Origin: Parasphingorhabdus marina DSM 22363
Lineage (GTDB): Bacteria > Pseudomonadota > Alphaproteobacteria > Sphingomonadales > Sphingomonadaceae
Direction of reading: 5' to 3'
NCBI RefSeq assembly: GCF_900128895.1
Contig: NZ_FSQW01000002.1
Span: 1,054,001-1,118,000 of the forward strand
Length of the DNA: 64,000 nucleotides
The translations under genes and the position numbers were made by a program. The notes under the pieces were generated by a model that saw only the letters and a list, made by a program, of their open reading frames with translations, searched no databases and was not told where the DNA came from. This document shows, piece by piece, positions 15,861-25,487 of this stretch. How positions within the stretch are numbered: the first letter of the stretch is position 1; every line of letters begins with the position of its first letter.

Positions 15861-16232
15861 TCAGAGATCCTCGACAAACGCCTTGTAGGCCTTTTCATCC
15901 ATCAGATCGTCCAGCTCCGCCTTGTCCGTGAGCGTGAGCCGGAAAAACCAGCCATCTTCTTCAGCCGAACTGTTGACCAGCGCCGGCTCCTCTTCCAGCG
16001 CATCATTTGCTTCGACGACAGTGCCGGAAATCGGCGCATAGACATCGGAAGCTGCCTTGACGGATTCCACAACAGCGGCATCGTCACCGGCGGAAAGTTC
16101 TGCCCCGATTTCCGGTGTCTCGACAAAAACAATGTCCCCGAGTTGCTCCTGCGCATAGTCTGTGATCCCGACCGTAGCGGTATCGCCTTCCACATCGATC
16201 CACTCATGCTCATCGGTAAAATATCGGCTCAT
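15861..16232 (-). CDS. gcvH: Glycine cleavage system H protein
   Basis: The 123-residue lipoyl carrier of the glycine cleavage system, which shuttles the aminomethyl group between P, T and L proteins. Lys59 in [14 protein letters not shown] is the lipoylation site, and the opening [15 protein letters not shown] is typical. I start at ATG 16232, which follows an AGAGGA site, not at the upstream in-frame ATG six codons earlier. It lies 23 bases after gcvT. The L protein is not encoded in this window. Confidence 0.96.
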   Translation of the reverse strand: MSRYFTDEHEWIDVEGDTATVGITDYAQEQLGDIVFVETPEIGAELSAGDDAAVVESVKAASDVYAPISGTVVEANDALEEEPALVNSSAEEDGWFFRLTLTDKAELDDLMDEKAYKAFVEDL

Positions 16233-16255
16233 AGTCTCGTCCTCTTTCATCCAGG

Positions 16256-17398
16256 CTATAATTTTGGTTTGCGGTGATAGCGATGTGGCACAAAGGGCAT
16301 GTCCGCCACGGTGCAGGTAATTTGCTTTTTACGCTGTTCAACAAGAATTTGCGTGCCGCTCCCGGCCAGTTCCATCGGCACATAAGCCATGGCAATCGGT
16401 CGCTGCAATGTCGGTGAGAAGCCGCCGCTTGTTACGTTCCCGATGACAGCACCATCTGCATCCACAACCGCCGCTCCTTCGCGAACAGGCTGGCGGCCAT
16501 CGACCAGCAAACCGACCCGCTTCCGGGCCGCGCCGCGCGGATATTGCGCCAGCACGCGCTCGGCACCGGCAAAATTGCCTTCCTCACGGCGGGCTTTTGA
16601 CAGGGCAAAATTCAGATTGGCTTCGACCGGCAGAATCCCGGCATCCATGTCATGACCATAGAGCGGGAGGCCGGCTTCGAGACGCAAGCTGTCCCGTGCA
16701 CCCAGCCCGATCGGCTGGACTTCGGGCAACGCGACAAGGGCTTCGGCCAGTGACTGGGCATCGGCTGCGGAAACGCTGATTTCATAGCCGTCCTCTCCGG
16801 TATATCCGGACCGGCTGATCCCGAGCGGGATATCATTCCACATGAATGGACCGGCTTCCATGAAATACAGGTCTCCGGGAACCGGGCCATCCGGAAAGGT
16901 CGAACGAATGTCGAGGCGGGCCAGAGCCTCTGCTGCTTTTGGCCCCTGCAAGGCGAGCAGTGCCAGGTCTTCGAGATGACTGAGGGTAATCCCCTTTGGC
17001 AATTCGGCTTCCAGATAGGCAATGTCATCCTGCTTGGTCGCGCCATTGACGACCAGGTAGAGGTTCCGGCCGGTATTGGTGACCATCAGGTCGTCCAGAA
17101 TGCCGCCATCCTTCGCCAGCAACAGCGTATAGCGGATCTTGCCGACACCCAGAGCCGAGATATTGCCGGGCACGAGCGCCTCGAGCGCTTCCGCTGCTCC
17201 CTCACCGGTCAAATTGAGCTGCCCCATATGACTCACGTCAAACAGACCCGCATTTTCCCGGGTCCAGAGATGCTCTGCCATCACGCCTTCATATTGCACC
17301 GGCATCTCATAGCCGGCAAACGGCACCATCCGGCCGCCAGCTGCGCGGTGCCAGTCACCGAGTGGCAATTGTTTCAGGTTGTCGCTAGTTTCGCTCAT
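16256..17398 (-). CDS. gcvT: Aminomethyltransferase (T protein)
   Basis: A 380-residue T protein that releases ammonia from the H-protein-bound intermediate and gives 5,10-methylene-tetrahydrofolate. Typical segments are [27 protein letters not shown] (with the catalytic Asp region), [13 protein letters not shown] and LPLYGHDMD. The start at 17398 gives [10 protein letters not shown]; a start nine codons upstream is possible but less typical. It is the first gene of the operon, directly downstream of the glycine riboswitch. Confidence 0.96.
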   Translation of the reverse strand: MSETSDNLKQLPLGDWHRAAGGRMVPFAGYEMPVQYEGVMAEHLWTRENAGLFDVSHMGQLNLTGEGAAEALEALVPGNISALGVGKIRYTLLLAKDGGILDDLMVTNTGRNLYLVVNGATKQDDIAYLEAELPKGITLSHLEDLALLALQGPKAAEALARLDIRSTFPDGPVPGDLYFMEAGPFMWNDIPLGISRSGYTGEDGYEISVSAADAQSLAEALVALPEVQPIGLGARDSLRLEAGLPLYGHDMDAGILPVEANLNFALSKARREEGNFAGAERVLAQYPRGAARKRVGLLVDGRQPVREGAAVVDADGAVIGNVTSGGFSPTLQRPIAMAYVPMELAGSGTQILVEQRKKQITCTVADMPFVPHRYHRKPKL

Positions 17399-17452
17399 CA
17401 AAATTCCGTTCCGACATAAAGGCACAGCTCGCAGAAAACCCCTGCAAAACTG

Positions 17453-17650
17453 CCCCCTCTGTCACGGAACCTGAGAGTTTCATGGCGCGTGTGCCATTTA
17501 CCCCTTCGGTGGAACGCCAGCCTTTACGGCCGTCCGCTCTCTTTCCAGAGTGCCTGTGAAACTGTTGCGGTCCAGTAGCCTGAGAGTTTCCGGGGCGGTT
17601 GCTCCTTCGGCGGTCATTTTTTGGAGATGACGCTCTCCCGCTCAGTCTCT
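17453..17650 (-). promoter_or_regulatory. Tandem glycine riboswitch in the gcvT leader
   Basis: On the minus strand two consecutive aptamers carry the conserved elements: GGGAGAGCG, then CCGCCGAAGGAGCAA, then AAACTCTCAGG (aptamer 1, about 17645-17565). A second set follows: GAAAGAGAGC, CACCGAAGGGGTAAA, AAACTCTCAGG, ending GACAGAGGGG (aptamer 2, about 17550-17455). Both copies keep the CGAAGG and ACTCTCAGG cores. The expression platform is the 54 bases to the gcvT ATG. Glycine binding typically switches gcv expression on. Confidence 0.93.
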
Positions 17651-17822
17651 GGTCGATACCAAAATGGCGCTGACCAAAAGCAGCCGGAAGAGTGACCGAG
17701 GGCGGCGGGAGAGTCAATGATTCTATCGACTCTGGCCCGAAATTCCGATCGCATATTTGGCGGTTTGATAATCCGGTTGTTGCAGCATAAGATGGCATTC
17801 CCCCAATGTTTGAGGTTGGATA

Positions 17823-18755
17823 ATGAAATCAGCATCTGGTGCACTTCTGCCCCTGTTCCTCCTGAGCGCATTTCCGGCGACCGCCACCGAACCTGAACGC
17901 CCCGGGGTCGAGGCCGAGGAAAAGCAGGCAAATGAACCGATCGTGGTAACCGGACAGGATATCCGCGACGCGACGCGATCTTTTGTGAAACAGCTGCGGA
18001 TTCCAGAATATGGCGGACAATATGCCCGATGGGAGGCCCCGCTTTGTCTGCAGATGATTGGCTGGCAAAAAGAGCATGCTGCTAACGTTAAATCGTTGAT
18101 CGAAAGACTCACCAGAGAGATTGGCCATGACGTGGCTGGAGCGGACTGTCGCCCGAACATGGCAATTGTCCTTTCCCCGGATCCCAAGAGATTTGTTGAT
18201 CAGCTCCGCAAGTCTGCCCCGCGAATATTCACCCGGTTCAGTCGCAGTCAGCGCCGAGCCGCAACGGAGGGCAATCAACCGGTCAGGCTTCTGTTAGGAG
18301 CTCGGGATTTGAACAAGGACGGACAACCCATCCATTTCGCTGGCGCACTAGCCCCTCCTCCCGGACTGGAAGCTCTCGGCGGGATCAGCGAATCGATAGT
18401 CCGGGGTGGCGGCGTTGGAAACTCGCGGATCGGCACCACGGTCAAGTCAGACTTCGTAGCCGGGGTTGCAGTTGTCGATGTGCATGCGATCGATGGTGCA
18501 ACATTTGAAGGCCTGTCTTCCTATCTGGCGATGCGCTTGCTGTCCGGAGTCCCCGGCAGCAGGATACCGGATGGTGGAGAAACAATTTTGCAGCTGTTCC
18601 AGGCACTTGGAGAAGAAGCTCAACCGCCGACAAAATTATCCAGGTGGGACATGGCGTTTTTGCGCGGCCTTTATGGCAGTACCGCAGCCGCCCGATCGGT
18701 GCAGCAGCGCGGAGAAATCATCAGGTCGATGCGCAAATCGCTCGCCCTGCCCTGA
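17823..18755 (+). CDS. Secreted protein of unknown function with a TonB-box-like motif
   Basis: A 310-residue protein with a clear signal peptide (MKSASGALLPLFLLSAFPATA, cleavage about residue 21). Just after it comes EPIVVTGQDIRD, which looks like the TonB box of receptors, although no plug or barrel follows. Two cysteines, C75 (APLCLQMIG) and C109 (GADCRPNMA), may form a disulphide. The rest is a mixed alpha/beta domain ending in helices. I do not recognise an enzyme motif. It is divergent from the gcv operon, 425 bases from gcvT, and has a GAGG-type site. Confidence 0.8.
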   Translation: MKSASGALLPLFLLSAFPATATEPERPGVEAEEKQANEPIVVTGQDIRDATRSFVKQLRIPEYGGQYARWEAPLCLQMIGWQKEHAANVKSLIERLTREIGHDVAGADCRPNMAIVLSPDPKRFVDQLRKSAPRIFTRFSRSQRRAATEGNQPVRLLLGARDLNKDGQPIHFAGALAPPPGLEALGGISESIVRGGGVGNSRIGTTVKSDFVAGVAVVDVHAIDGATFEGLSSYLAMRLLSGVPGSRIPDGGETILQLFQALGEEAQPPTKLSRWDMAFLRGLYGSTAAARSVQQRGEIIRSMRKSLALP

Positions 18756-18788
18756 TGACCAAAAAAACCTGCGATTACCCGGTGGAGA

Positions 18789-19448
18789 TCAGCTCAGGCT
18801 CCATAACTGGTCATTTTCGTGGACATAGGTTCCCGGTTCCTGTTTCGCCATCAGCGTCATCATCGCAGCAGCAACATCCATCGCCGCTATCGAGCGATAT
18901 CGCCGGAATGATCCGTGTAACAACCGGTCCATTATCGGGCTTGCCAGAATCGCCAGCCCTTCACTCATGCGGGTATCGCCAGTGCGCTCACCACGAAGCA
19001 GTCCGGGCCGGATGATGTCGAGCCGGTCAAATTTTTGCGCCCGCATCAGATCTTCGGCCTCTCCCTTGATCCGCAGATAAAAGGACGAGGCCGAGGAATC
19101 GGCCATCGTGGACGAAACTGCAATCATGTGCCTCGCGCCGGCCTGTTTTCCGGCCTTCGCCACAGCACCAACCAGGTCGCGGTCGATGGCAGCGAAAGCC
19201 TCTTTGGAACCCGCTTTTTTCATCGTGCTGCCAAGACAGGAAACCAGGATATCCGGTTTGATCTGCGCAATCTCTTCCGGCCAGCCAGCCGTGTCAGAAA
19301 CATGTAATTGCGCGTTGCCGAAATCCTTTTCTGGCGGGCGGCGCAGCAGCAGATGCAGATCATCTGCGCGTTTGTCTTCCAATAGCCGATCCACAAGCAA
19401 ACCGCCGGTAAGACCGGTAGCGCCCAGAACAATTATCCGCTCAGGCAT
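18789..19448 (-). CDS. NAD(P)-binding, atypical SDR-type protein
   Basis: A 219-residue Rossmann-fold protein of the NAD(P)H-binding extended SDR group (YwnB/HIM1-like). The motif VLGATGLTGG lies at residues 6-15, with CLGSTMKKAG and MIAVSSTMADSSASSFYLRIKGEAE downstream; the last contains a YxxxK-like YLRIK, and RPGLLRGERTG is typical of this family. The ATG at 19448 overlaps the dgt stop by 8 bases, so they are coupled. Substrate unknown; homologues are variously called oxidoreductases or nucleoside-diphosphate-sugar epimerase-like. Confidence 0.85.
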   Translation of the reverse strand: MPERIIVLGATGLTGGLLVDRLLEDKRADDLHLLLRRPPEKDFGNAQLHVSDTAGWPEEIAQIKPDILVSCLGSTMKKAGSKEAFAAIDRDLVGAVAKAGKQAGARHMIAVSSTMADSSASSFYLRIKGEAEDLMRAQKFDRLDIIRPGLLRGERTGDTRMSEGLAILASPIMDRLLHGSFRRYRSIAAMDVAAAMMTLMAKQEPGTYVHENDQLWSLS

Positions 19449-20604
19449 CCACTTTTCCAAAAATCCGGGCATGACAATTTGCCGCATAGCGGTCGGTCAT
19501 TCCGGCCAGAAAATCTGCAATATGCCGCATCCGGTGCGGCTGTTCCCCCGGCAGGCCGGACGACCAGTCAGCTGGCATCAATGCCGGATCAGCGCTATAG
19601 GCCTCGATCAGATCAGACACGACCAGACGCGCCTTTTCCGCGGCGTTGAGCTGCTCGGGATGATTATACAGGTTGGCGTACATAAACCCTTTGAGAGCGC
19701 GTTCCTTGCGGGCCATGTCCTCTGAAAATCCGCCGATCATCACGCCCGCAGCCCGCACATCATCCACGCTGACGATCCCCGATTGCGCGATACGCTCACG
19801 GGTGGTCTGGATGACATCATTGACCATCAGGCCAATCTGGTCCCGGACCAGTTCGGGAATCAGCCGCTCCTGCGGGACGTCGGGAAAGTTCTCGCAAATT
19901 TCGTCCCATCGTTCCAGAATGAAAGGCAATTCGAGAAGCTGGTCAATCGTCAGCAAACCGGCCCGGATCCCGTCATCAATGTCATGATTGTCATAGGCGA
20001 TATCATCCGCAACGGCGGCTATCTGCGCCTCCAGCGACGGCCAGCTGTTCAGCTCGAGCCGGAATTCCCGATCCGCCTCCGCAAGGGCCCAGGGTGCATC
20101 AGCCACGGGACCGTTGTGCTTTGCAAGCCCTTCCAGTGTTTCCCACGTGAGATTGAGCCCATTCCACCGCGGATAGGGGCGTTCCAGACGCGCAAGTGTC
20201 CGGATTGTCTGCGCATTGTGATCAAAGCCGCCATATCCTGCCAGCGCCTCTTCGAGCGCGTCTTCTCCGGCATGACCGAATGGCGGATGGCCAATGTCAT
20301 GCGCCAGACACAAAGCCTCGGTGAGATCCTCGTTGAGGCCCAAGGCACGCGCAATGGTTCGTCCGATTTGCGCGACTTCGAGACTGTGCGTCAGCCGGAC
20401 ACGAAAATGATCGCCATCAGGTGAGACAAATACCTGGGTCTTGTGTCGCAGGCGGCGAAAGGAAATCGAATGAATGATGCGGTCACGATCACGCTGAAAG
20501 TCATCGCGCGGCCCTCGTGTAACCTGACCCGTCGAGGAACGACCCTCGTCATGCAGGCGGCCCCGGCTTTCCGAAGGTATGCAGGCATAGCTGGCAAGGG
20601 GCAT
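19441..20604 (-). CDS. dgt: Deoxyguanosinetriphosphate triphosphohydrolase-like protein
   Basis: A 387-residue HD-domain dNTP triphosphohydrolase that cleaves dNTPs to deoxynucleoside and triphosphate. HD-domain metal ligands are visible in RLTHSLEVAQIGRTIA, CLAHDIGHPPFGHAGE and the later DDIAYDNHDIDDG. The RDRIIHSISFRRLRHKTQVF segment is typical. I start at ATG 20604, 13 bases after the stop of the SPOR gene; the longer frame to 20745 would overlap that gene and adds a non-homologous tail. It is coupled to the NAD-binding protein gene downstream. Confidence 0.9.
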   Translation of the reverse strand: MPLASYACIPSESRGRLHDEGRSSTGQVTRGPRDDFQRDRDRIIHSISFRRLRHKTQVFVSPDGDHFRVRLTHSLEVAQIGRTIARALGLNEDLTEALCLAHDIGHPPFGHAGEDALEEALAGYGGFDHNAQTIRTLARLERPYPRWNGLNLTWETLEGLAKHNGPVADAPWALAEADREFRLELNSWPSLEAQIAAVADDIAYDNHDIDDGIRAGLLTIDQLLELPFILERWDEICENFPDVPQERLIPELVRDQIGLMVNDVIQTTRERIAQSGIVSVDDVRAAGVMIGGFSEDMARKERALKGFMYANLYNHPEQLNAAEKARLVVSDLIEAYSADPALMPADWSSGLPGEQPHRMRHIADFLAGMTDRYAANCHARIFGKVDA

Positions 20605-20617
20605 CAGGGGTTCCGGC

Positions 20618-22384
20618 TCATTTGGCGGCGAGCTGTTTGACCACGGTTCCGTCTGCGCTGATCCACGCAAAACCGTCCCCGCCACCTTTGCGGAAATCTG
20701 CTTCAAATTTCTTCGCGCTTGCGAGATCCTCAAACGGTCCGACAACCAGCCTGGTCATCCGCCCCCATGGAGATGTCCATCCTTCCTTGCCCTTGAACAG
20801 GTCCGGACTTTTCCTGGCGAAGCGGCGATAATCGAATTTGAGAGCGCTGGCGTTGGAGCCTGTCGCGAGCTGCACCCAAAACCGCCGTGGATGTTCCGGT
20901 TCAGCCTTCACAGGTTCAGATTCTTCCGCTTTTTCAACCGCGGACTGCGGTTTTGCCGGCGTAATCTGTGCCAGATCGACCGGCACCACAGCAGACTGCT
21001 TCTCCCGCTCCGGAATATTGATCGCACCGATAATGTCGGAAAGGGGTTTGCGCTCGATGGGAGCACCTGCTTCGCCGGTAGACCCGGTCCCGGCGGTCGC
21101 CAGATCAAAATTGACTAGTTGCACGGGCTTTTTGCCAGTGCTCTCCGCACTGCTGCTGGCGGGCTGGTTTCCTGTGACGGGCGGTTGCACGCCGGCGATT
21201 TCCACTTTCCGTTCGACGGATTGCGATACCAGCGCCGGAGGGGATTTTGCCACTTCTGCAGATTTGGGTTGTTCACGGGATTGGGAAGGAACTGTCACGG
21301 CGGTTTCAAAACCGGGTCTGGCAGACTCCGTGCTGCCGCGCGCCGGATTGTCAATCAGAGTTCCGGCGGAACGGTCCGCGGAAATCGGGGAGCCCGGACG
21401 CGGTAATTCTTGCGCACCCTCGAGGACGGTTATCTCCCGATCCTCAGCCTCTGGGACCGTTGCTGTATTTCCCACTGAACCCGGCCGTCTGCGCAAAGAT
21501 GTATCGGGCATTGCCAGAACCCGCGGTTTTTTGGCATCTTCGCCGAGCGGCTTGCCGATCGGGATCAGACCAGCATCAGCCCCTTCCCCACCGCGTACCG
21601 CAGAGTTGGCCGCGAAACGCACCGATGCCACATCCACTCCGACATTTTCGCTGGCCGGGAAATGTCCAAAATGAACAGCGGCGGCCTTTTGCGCAGCCGT
21701 CAGTTTCGGCATACGCTTCAGAAACGGTTTGAGCGCCTCAGCCATGCGCCTGGTCATGGTTTGCCGCGCGATCTTGTTGGCTTCCTTGGTCTGCTCGTTC
21801 ATCGCGAGGATAAACACGCGGTTGCGCCAGGCGGTACGGTCACTTTTCTGCAGCAGACTGTAGAGTTTTTCTTCCGACCCGGCGAGGTCACCACTGATCC
21901 CGAGCGACACCGCATAGCGGGTCAGCAGTTCATCATTTTCGCCATTTTGAAGGGCAATCGCATAATCTTTCTGGGCATCCGCATTGCGGCCAATCAGGTC
22001 ATAGGCAAGACCACGATCAGCCGCGATGTCCTTGACCGCAAAACCGTTGGCAATGGCTTCGTCAAAATAGCGCAACGCCCCGAACGGATTTTTTTCTTTC
22101 AGCAAGGCCCGCGCCAGACCCGCCTTGACCCGCCCGCTCCGAGGATAAATCTGGTCAGCCTTCGCGAGGAAGCCGATCGCAGCGCGTGTATCCCCGAGAT
22201 CCAGCGCGGCCAAACCCGCGTCGGCAAGGGCAGAAGAGTCATTTGAATTCCGGGCGATGCGCCGAAGGGCGTCCTGGAGCCGGGTCTGTTCGGCGCCTGG
22301 AGCAGACTGCGCGAAGACTGGCGCTGGCGTTAATCCCGCCATCAAAACGGGAAGAATGGCCAGCGATGCATGTTTCCAATTCAT
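20618..22384 (-). CDS. TPR and SPOR domain envelope protein
   Basis: A 588-residue exported protein. It has a signal peptide (MNWKHASLAILPVLMAGLTPAPVFAQ), then TPR-like helical repeats to about residue 230 (LADAGLAALDLGDTRAAIGFLAKA; AGLARALLKEKNPFGALRYFDEA), then a long Pro/Ser/Glu-rich low-complexity stretch, and a C-terminal SPOR domain (about 500-588; RFWVQLATGSNASALK, RLVVGPFEDLASAKKFEADF). SPOR domains bind denuded glycan at division septa. Its place directly downstream of ftsZ fits a septal peptidoglycan role, inferred. The start at 22384 is chosen for the signal peptide. Confidence 0.88.
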   Translation of the reverse strand: MNWKHASLAILPVLMAGLTPAPVFAQSAPGAEQTRLQDALRRIARNSNDSSALADAGLAALDLGDTRAAIGFLAKADQIYPRSGRVKAGLARALLKEKNPFGALRYFDEAIANGFAVKDIAADRGLAYDLIGRNADAQKDYAIALQNGENDELLTRYAVSLGISGDLAGSEEKLYSLLQKSDRTAWRNRVFILAMNEQTKEANKIARQTMTRRMAEALKPFLKRMPKLTAAQKAAAVHFGHFPASENVGVDVASVRFAANSAVRGGEGADAGLIPIGKPLGEDAKKPRVLAMPDTSLRRRPGSVGNTATVPEAEDREITVLEGAQELPRPGSPISADRSAGTLIDNPARGSTESARPGFETAVTVPSQSREQPKSAEVAKSPPALVSQSVERKVEIAGVQPPVTGNQPASSSAESTGKKPVQLVNFDLATAGTGSTGEAGAPIERKPLSDIIGAINIPEREKQSAVVPVDLAQITPAKPQSAVEKAEESEPVKAEPEHPRRFWVQLATGSNASALKFDYRRFARKSPDLFKGKEGWTSPWGRMTRLVVGPFEDLASAKKFEADFRKGGGDGFAWISADGTVVKQLAAK

Positions 22385-22525
22385 TTTCACATGACCGATA
22401 AAGGGTCGGAAAGACGAAATTTCAAGCAGTCGAAACAAATTGCGAGGCCAGCTGCCCTTATCAATGGACAAGTGCCGCGACCCCGTAACACAGCTATTCG
22501 CGCCGCCGGATTCGGGCCGGCAAGC

Positions 22526-24067
22526 TCACTGATTATTCTGCCGATTCAGGAAACGCGGGATATCCAGCGGATCCTTTGATTCGCCGTCATCATCGTCATT
22601 CTCGTCTTCGGACTTTGCTCCGCCACGAGTCAGATTGGACATGCGCTCAAACAATGTCCCGCCGCCACTGGCTACACGGGGAGCCGGTGCTTCCGGCGCC
22701 GCCGGTTCGGCCGCGTCATCATCATATACCGCCTGGGTATTTTCGTCCCCCAGAACCAGCTCGTCCTCTTCGGGCGCCTTGTCTTCAGACATTCCTGGCG
22801 TAAGCGAGGCAAATGAAGGCACTGTCGGCTCTGCATCACCTCCGGCCTCATCGTCATAGGTTGCAGCCGGCGCCGGAGACGCTTCCGGCTCTTCGGCAAC
22901 TTCGGCAGCTTCAACCTCTTCAACCGCTTCAGGCTCTTCGTCGGCTACCGTTTCTGCCAACTCAAGTGGTTCTTCTTCGGGGCTTTCTTCCGCAGCCGGT
23001 GCGTCTTCATTGTCGGCAAAGGACGGAACAACCGGCTCGGCAGTTGGTGCCGGGGCACTCATCGCAAAACTTGAGCTCGGTGCCGGAGCAGCCACGGATC
23101 CGTCATGATCGATGCCGGTGGCCACGACGGAAACCCGAATACGGCCGTCGAGATTTTCGTTGAAGGCACTGCCCCAGATGATGTTGGCATCCGGGTCGAC
23201 CAGTTCACGGATATGATTGGCCGCCTCATCGACTTCCATCAGGCGCATGTCCTCGCCGCCGGTAATCGACACGATGACCCCTTTCGCACCCTGCATGGAC
23301 ACACCGTCAAGCAGCGGATTGGCAATCGCCTTTTCCGCAGCTTCCAGAGCGCGCCCGTCACCTTCGGCTTCTCCGGTGCCCATCATCGCCTTGCCCATTT
23401 CGTGCATCACGCTGCGCACGTCGGCAAAATCGAGATTGATCAGCCCTGGCATGACCATCAGGTCGGTAATCCCGCGTACGCCCTGCTGCAGCACTTCGTC
23501 GGCGAGCAGGAAGGCTTCCTTGAACGTGGTATTGGGATTGGCCACGAGGAACAGGTTCTGGTTGGGGATGACGATCAGCGTATCAACATTTTTCTGCAGC
23601 TCTTCAATCCCGGCTTCTGCAGATTTCATCCGCCTTGTGCCTTCGAATGTGAACGGCTTTGTGACCACACCTACAGTCAGGATCCCGCGGTCGCGCGCGG
23701 CCTTGGCAATTACAGGTGCCGCGCCAGTACCAGTACCGCCGCCCATTCCGGCAGCAATGAAGCACATGTGCGTACCTTCGAGTGCCTGTTCGACCGCATC
23801 AATGGTTTCTTCGGCAGCGGCGCGGCCGACTTCCGGACGAGAGCCGGCACCCAGACCCTGAGTGATATCCGGTCCCAGCTGGATTCGCCGTTCTGCCGGC
23901 GAGCTGTTCAAGGATTGTGCATCGGTATTGGTCACGACAAAATCGACGCCTTCGACCTTGGCGGCAATCATGTTTGCAATAGCATTTCCGCCAGCTCCAC
24001 CGACACCGATCACGGCGATACGCGGCTTCAGCTCTTCCACTTCCGGCGGGCCAATATTGATGCTCAT
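22526..24067 (-). CDS. ftsZ: Cell division protein FtsZ
   Basis: A 513-residue tubulin homologue that forms the Z ring. The GTPase part (about residues 1-320) holds [13 protein letters not shown] and the tubulin signature [19 protein letters not shown] long acidic, Ala/Pro/Glu-rich linker (about 325-490) follows. The very C-terminus [15 protein letters not shown] is the conserved tail that binds FtsA and other partners. It is longer than the roughly 380 residues of E. coli FtsZ because of the linker, as in other alphaproteobacteria. It is the last gene of the dcw cluster, separated from ftsA by 104 bases. Confidence 0.97.
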   Translation of the reverse strand: MSINIGPPEVEELKPRIAVIGVGGAGGNAIANMIAAKVEGVDFVVTNTDAQSLNSSPAERRIQLGPDITQGLGAGSRPEVGRAAAEETIDAVEQALEGTHMCFIAAGMGGGTGTGAAPVIAKAARDRGILTVGVVTKPFTFEGTRRMKSAEAGIEELQKNVDTLIVIPNQNLFLVANPNTTFKEAFLLADEVLQQGVRGITDLMVMPGLINLDFADVRSVMHEMGKAMMGTGEAEGDGRALEAAEKAIANPLLDGVSMQGAKGVIVSITGGEDMRLMEVDEAANHIRELVDPDANIIWGSAFNENLDGRIRVSVVATGIDHDGSVAAPAPSSSFAMSAPAPTAEPVVPSFADNEDAPAAEESPEEEPLELAETVADEEPEAVEEVEAAEVAEEPEASPAPAATYDDEAGGDAEPTVPSFASLTPGMSEDKAPEEDELVLGDENTQAVYDDDAAEPAAPEAPAPRVASGGGTLFERMSNLTRGGAKSEDENDDDDGESKDPLDIPRFLNRQNNQ

Positions 24068-24171
24068 GTCACTGTCTCCCCAGACATAATATGGTAGTGT
24101 CTCATTTGGGTAACGCTTTGCACATTTTTGTCACCGGAATCACCCGAAAAGTTAATTTTTTTGGTAAAATG

Positions 24172-25431
24172 TCAAAAATTGCCGCGGATAGCTGACATCA
24201 ACCGTCCGATTACCGCAGACCCGGCATATTTGTGCACAGGTTGATAGCCAGGTGAAAGCGATCTGAGGTCGACCGGTTCTTCCGCCGCATAAAGCACCAG
24301 TCCGGCCAGGCCTGCGAAGGCCGGACCGCTATGAGCTTCGGGGAGAGCCGACAGTCCCACGGGCCGCCCAACGCGAACAGTCTGGCCGAGCGCCGACTGG
24401 GCATAATCGGCAATGCCTTTCAGTTCCGCTCCGCCTCCGGTCAGAACAACCTGACGTCCCACCGGTCCGGTGAAACCCAGTTCCTTGAGCGACTGGCCGA
24501 TTTCCCCCATCAAATGGTCAAGTCTCTGGCGGATCACCGCAATCAGCTGGGAACGGGTAATCCGGCCTTCTTCATCGGTTTCTTCGGTTTTTGTTTCGGC
24601 GTCGATATTGATGACATCATGATTGTCGCGCGGGCTCGTCGTCGCGGAACCGTAAAAACATTTGATCCGTTCGGCCTGAGCCCGCCGCATGCCAAACGAC
24701 GAAGCGATGTCATCGGTAATGTCGGCAGCCCCGTAAGGCAGGGTTTGCAGGCCGACAAGCATGTCACCGGCGAACAGCGAGATGTTGGTCACTTCTGCGC
24801 CCAGCTCGACCAGAGCCACACCCAGTTCGCGCTCTTCCCTCGACAGGCAGGCGGTGCCGGCGGAGATCGGCGAAGCCACGATAGACCTCACGTTAAGATG
24901 CGCGCCGCGGACGCTCATGTCGATATTACGCACCGGCGATCCATCGGCCAGAATGACGTGGATATCGACGCCGAGCCGGTCAGCATGCAGACCTTTGGGT
25001 TTCTTGACTCCGTTTAGCCCATCCAGCGTGTACAGGGCCGGCTGGGCATGCAAAACCATCTTGCCCTGCGGATCGATGCTCTTGCGTCCGGCGTCGAGCA
25101 AATGATCAATATCATCCTGTTCGATACGGTGTCCGCCCAGCTCCGTCTCGACCGAAGTCAGCATGCTGGTGAGGCCGCCGGCAGAAAAACTCACCCAGAC
25201 ATCGTCGATATTGGTCCCGGCAATCCGCTCGGCCTGCTCAACCGCATCGCGGACGTCCAGCTCGGTCTTTTCCGTATCGGCAATATATCCGCGCTTGACC
25301 CCCGTGCTCGCACGCTGACCGGTGCCAAGAACGGCGAGTTTGCCATCGTCCATCCGGCCGGCAATCATCGCCGTGATCTTGGATGATCCGATATCCAGTG
25401 CCGTGTATATTTTTTCTACTCTTGCGCTCAT
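24172..25431 (-). CDS. ftsA: Cell division protein FtsA
   Basis: A 419-residue actin-like ATPase that tethers FtsZ to the membrane. Phosphate-binding motifs YTALDIGSSKITAMIAG near the N-terminus and VVLTGGGAELKGI near residue 340 are typical, and the 1C-domain region is present. The C-terminus ends in RLMSAIRGNF, which can act as the membrane-targeting amphipathic helix. AAAGGAAG precedes the ATG. A 56-base gap separates it from ftsQ, the first sizeable gap in the cluster. Confidence 0.97.
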   Translation of the reverse strand: MSARVEKIYTALDIGSSKITAMIAGRMDDGKLAVLGTGQRASTGVKRGYIADTEKTELDVRDAVEQAERIAGTNIDDVWVSFSAGGLTSMLTSVETELGGHRIEQDDIDHLLDAGRKSIDPQGKMVLHAQPALYTLDGLNGVKKPKGLHADRLGVDIHVILADGSPVRNIDMSVRGAHLNVRSIVASPISAGTACLSREERELGVALVELGAEVTNISLFAGDMLVGLQTLPYGAADITDDIASSFGMRRAQAERIKCFYGSATTSPRDNHDVINIDAETKTEETDEEGRITRSQLIAVIRQRLDHLMGEIGQSLKELGFTGPVGRQVVLTGGGAELKGIADYAQSALGQTVRVGRPVGLSALPEAHSGPAFAGLAGLVLYAAEEPVDLRSLSPGYQPVHKYAGSAVIGRLMSAIRGNF

Positions 25432-25487
25432 CTTCCTTTGCCTACCCCCTGTTGTTCGATCATGCCCTGTTCACCTGGCCTGTGTGC

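Noticed and set aside
17385-17798. 137-codon open frame over the gcvT leader on the minus strand.
   Set aside because: It covers the tandem glycine riboswitch, whose structure explains the conservation there; no plausible ribosome-binding site.
23105-24097. 330-codon open frame antisense to ftsZ.
   Set aside because: Lies opposite the conserved GTPase domain; no family resemblance.
24086-24113. Possible ftsZ promoter (TATTAT with a GGGTAA/TTACCC -35 at 16 bases) on the minus strand.
   Set aside because: A transcript from it would start at the ribosome-binding site, leaving almost no leader; the -35 match is weak.
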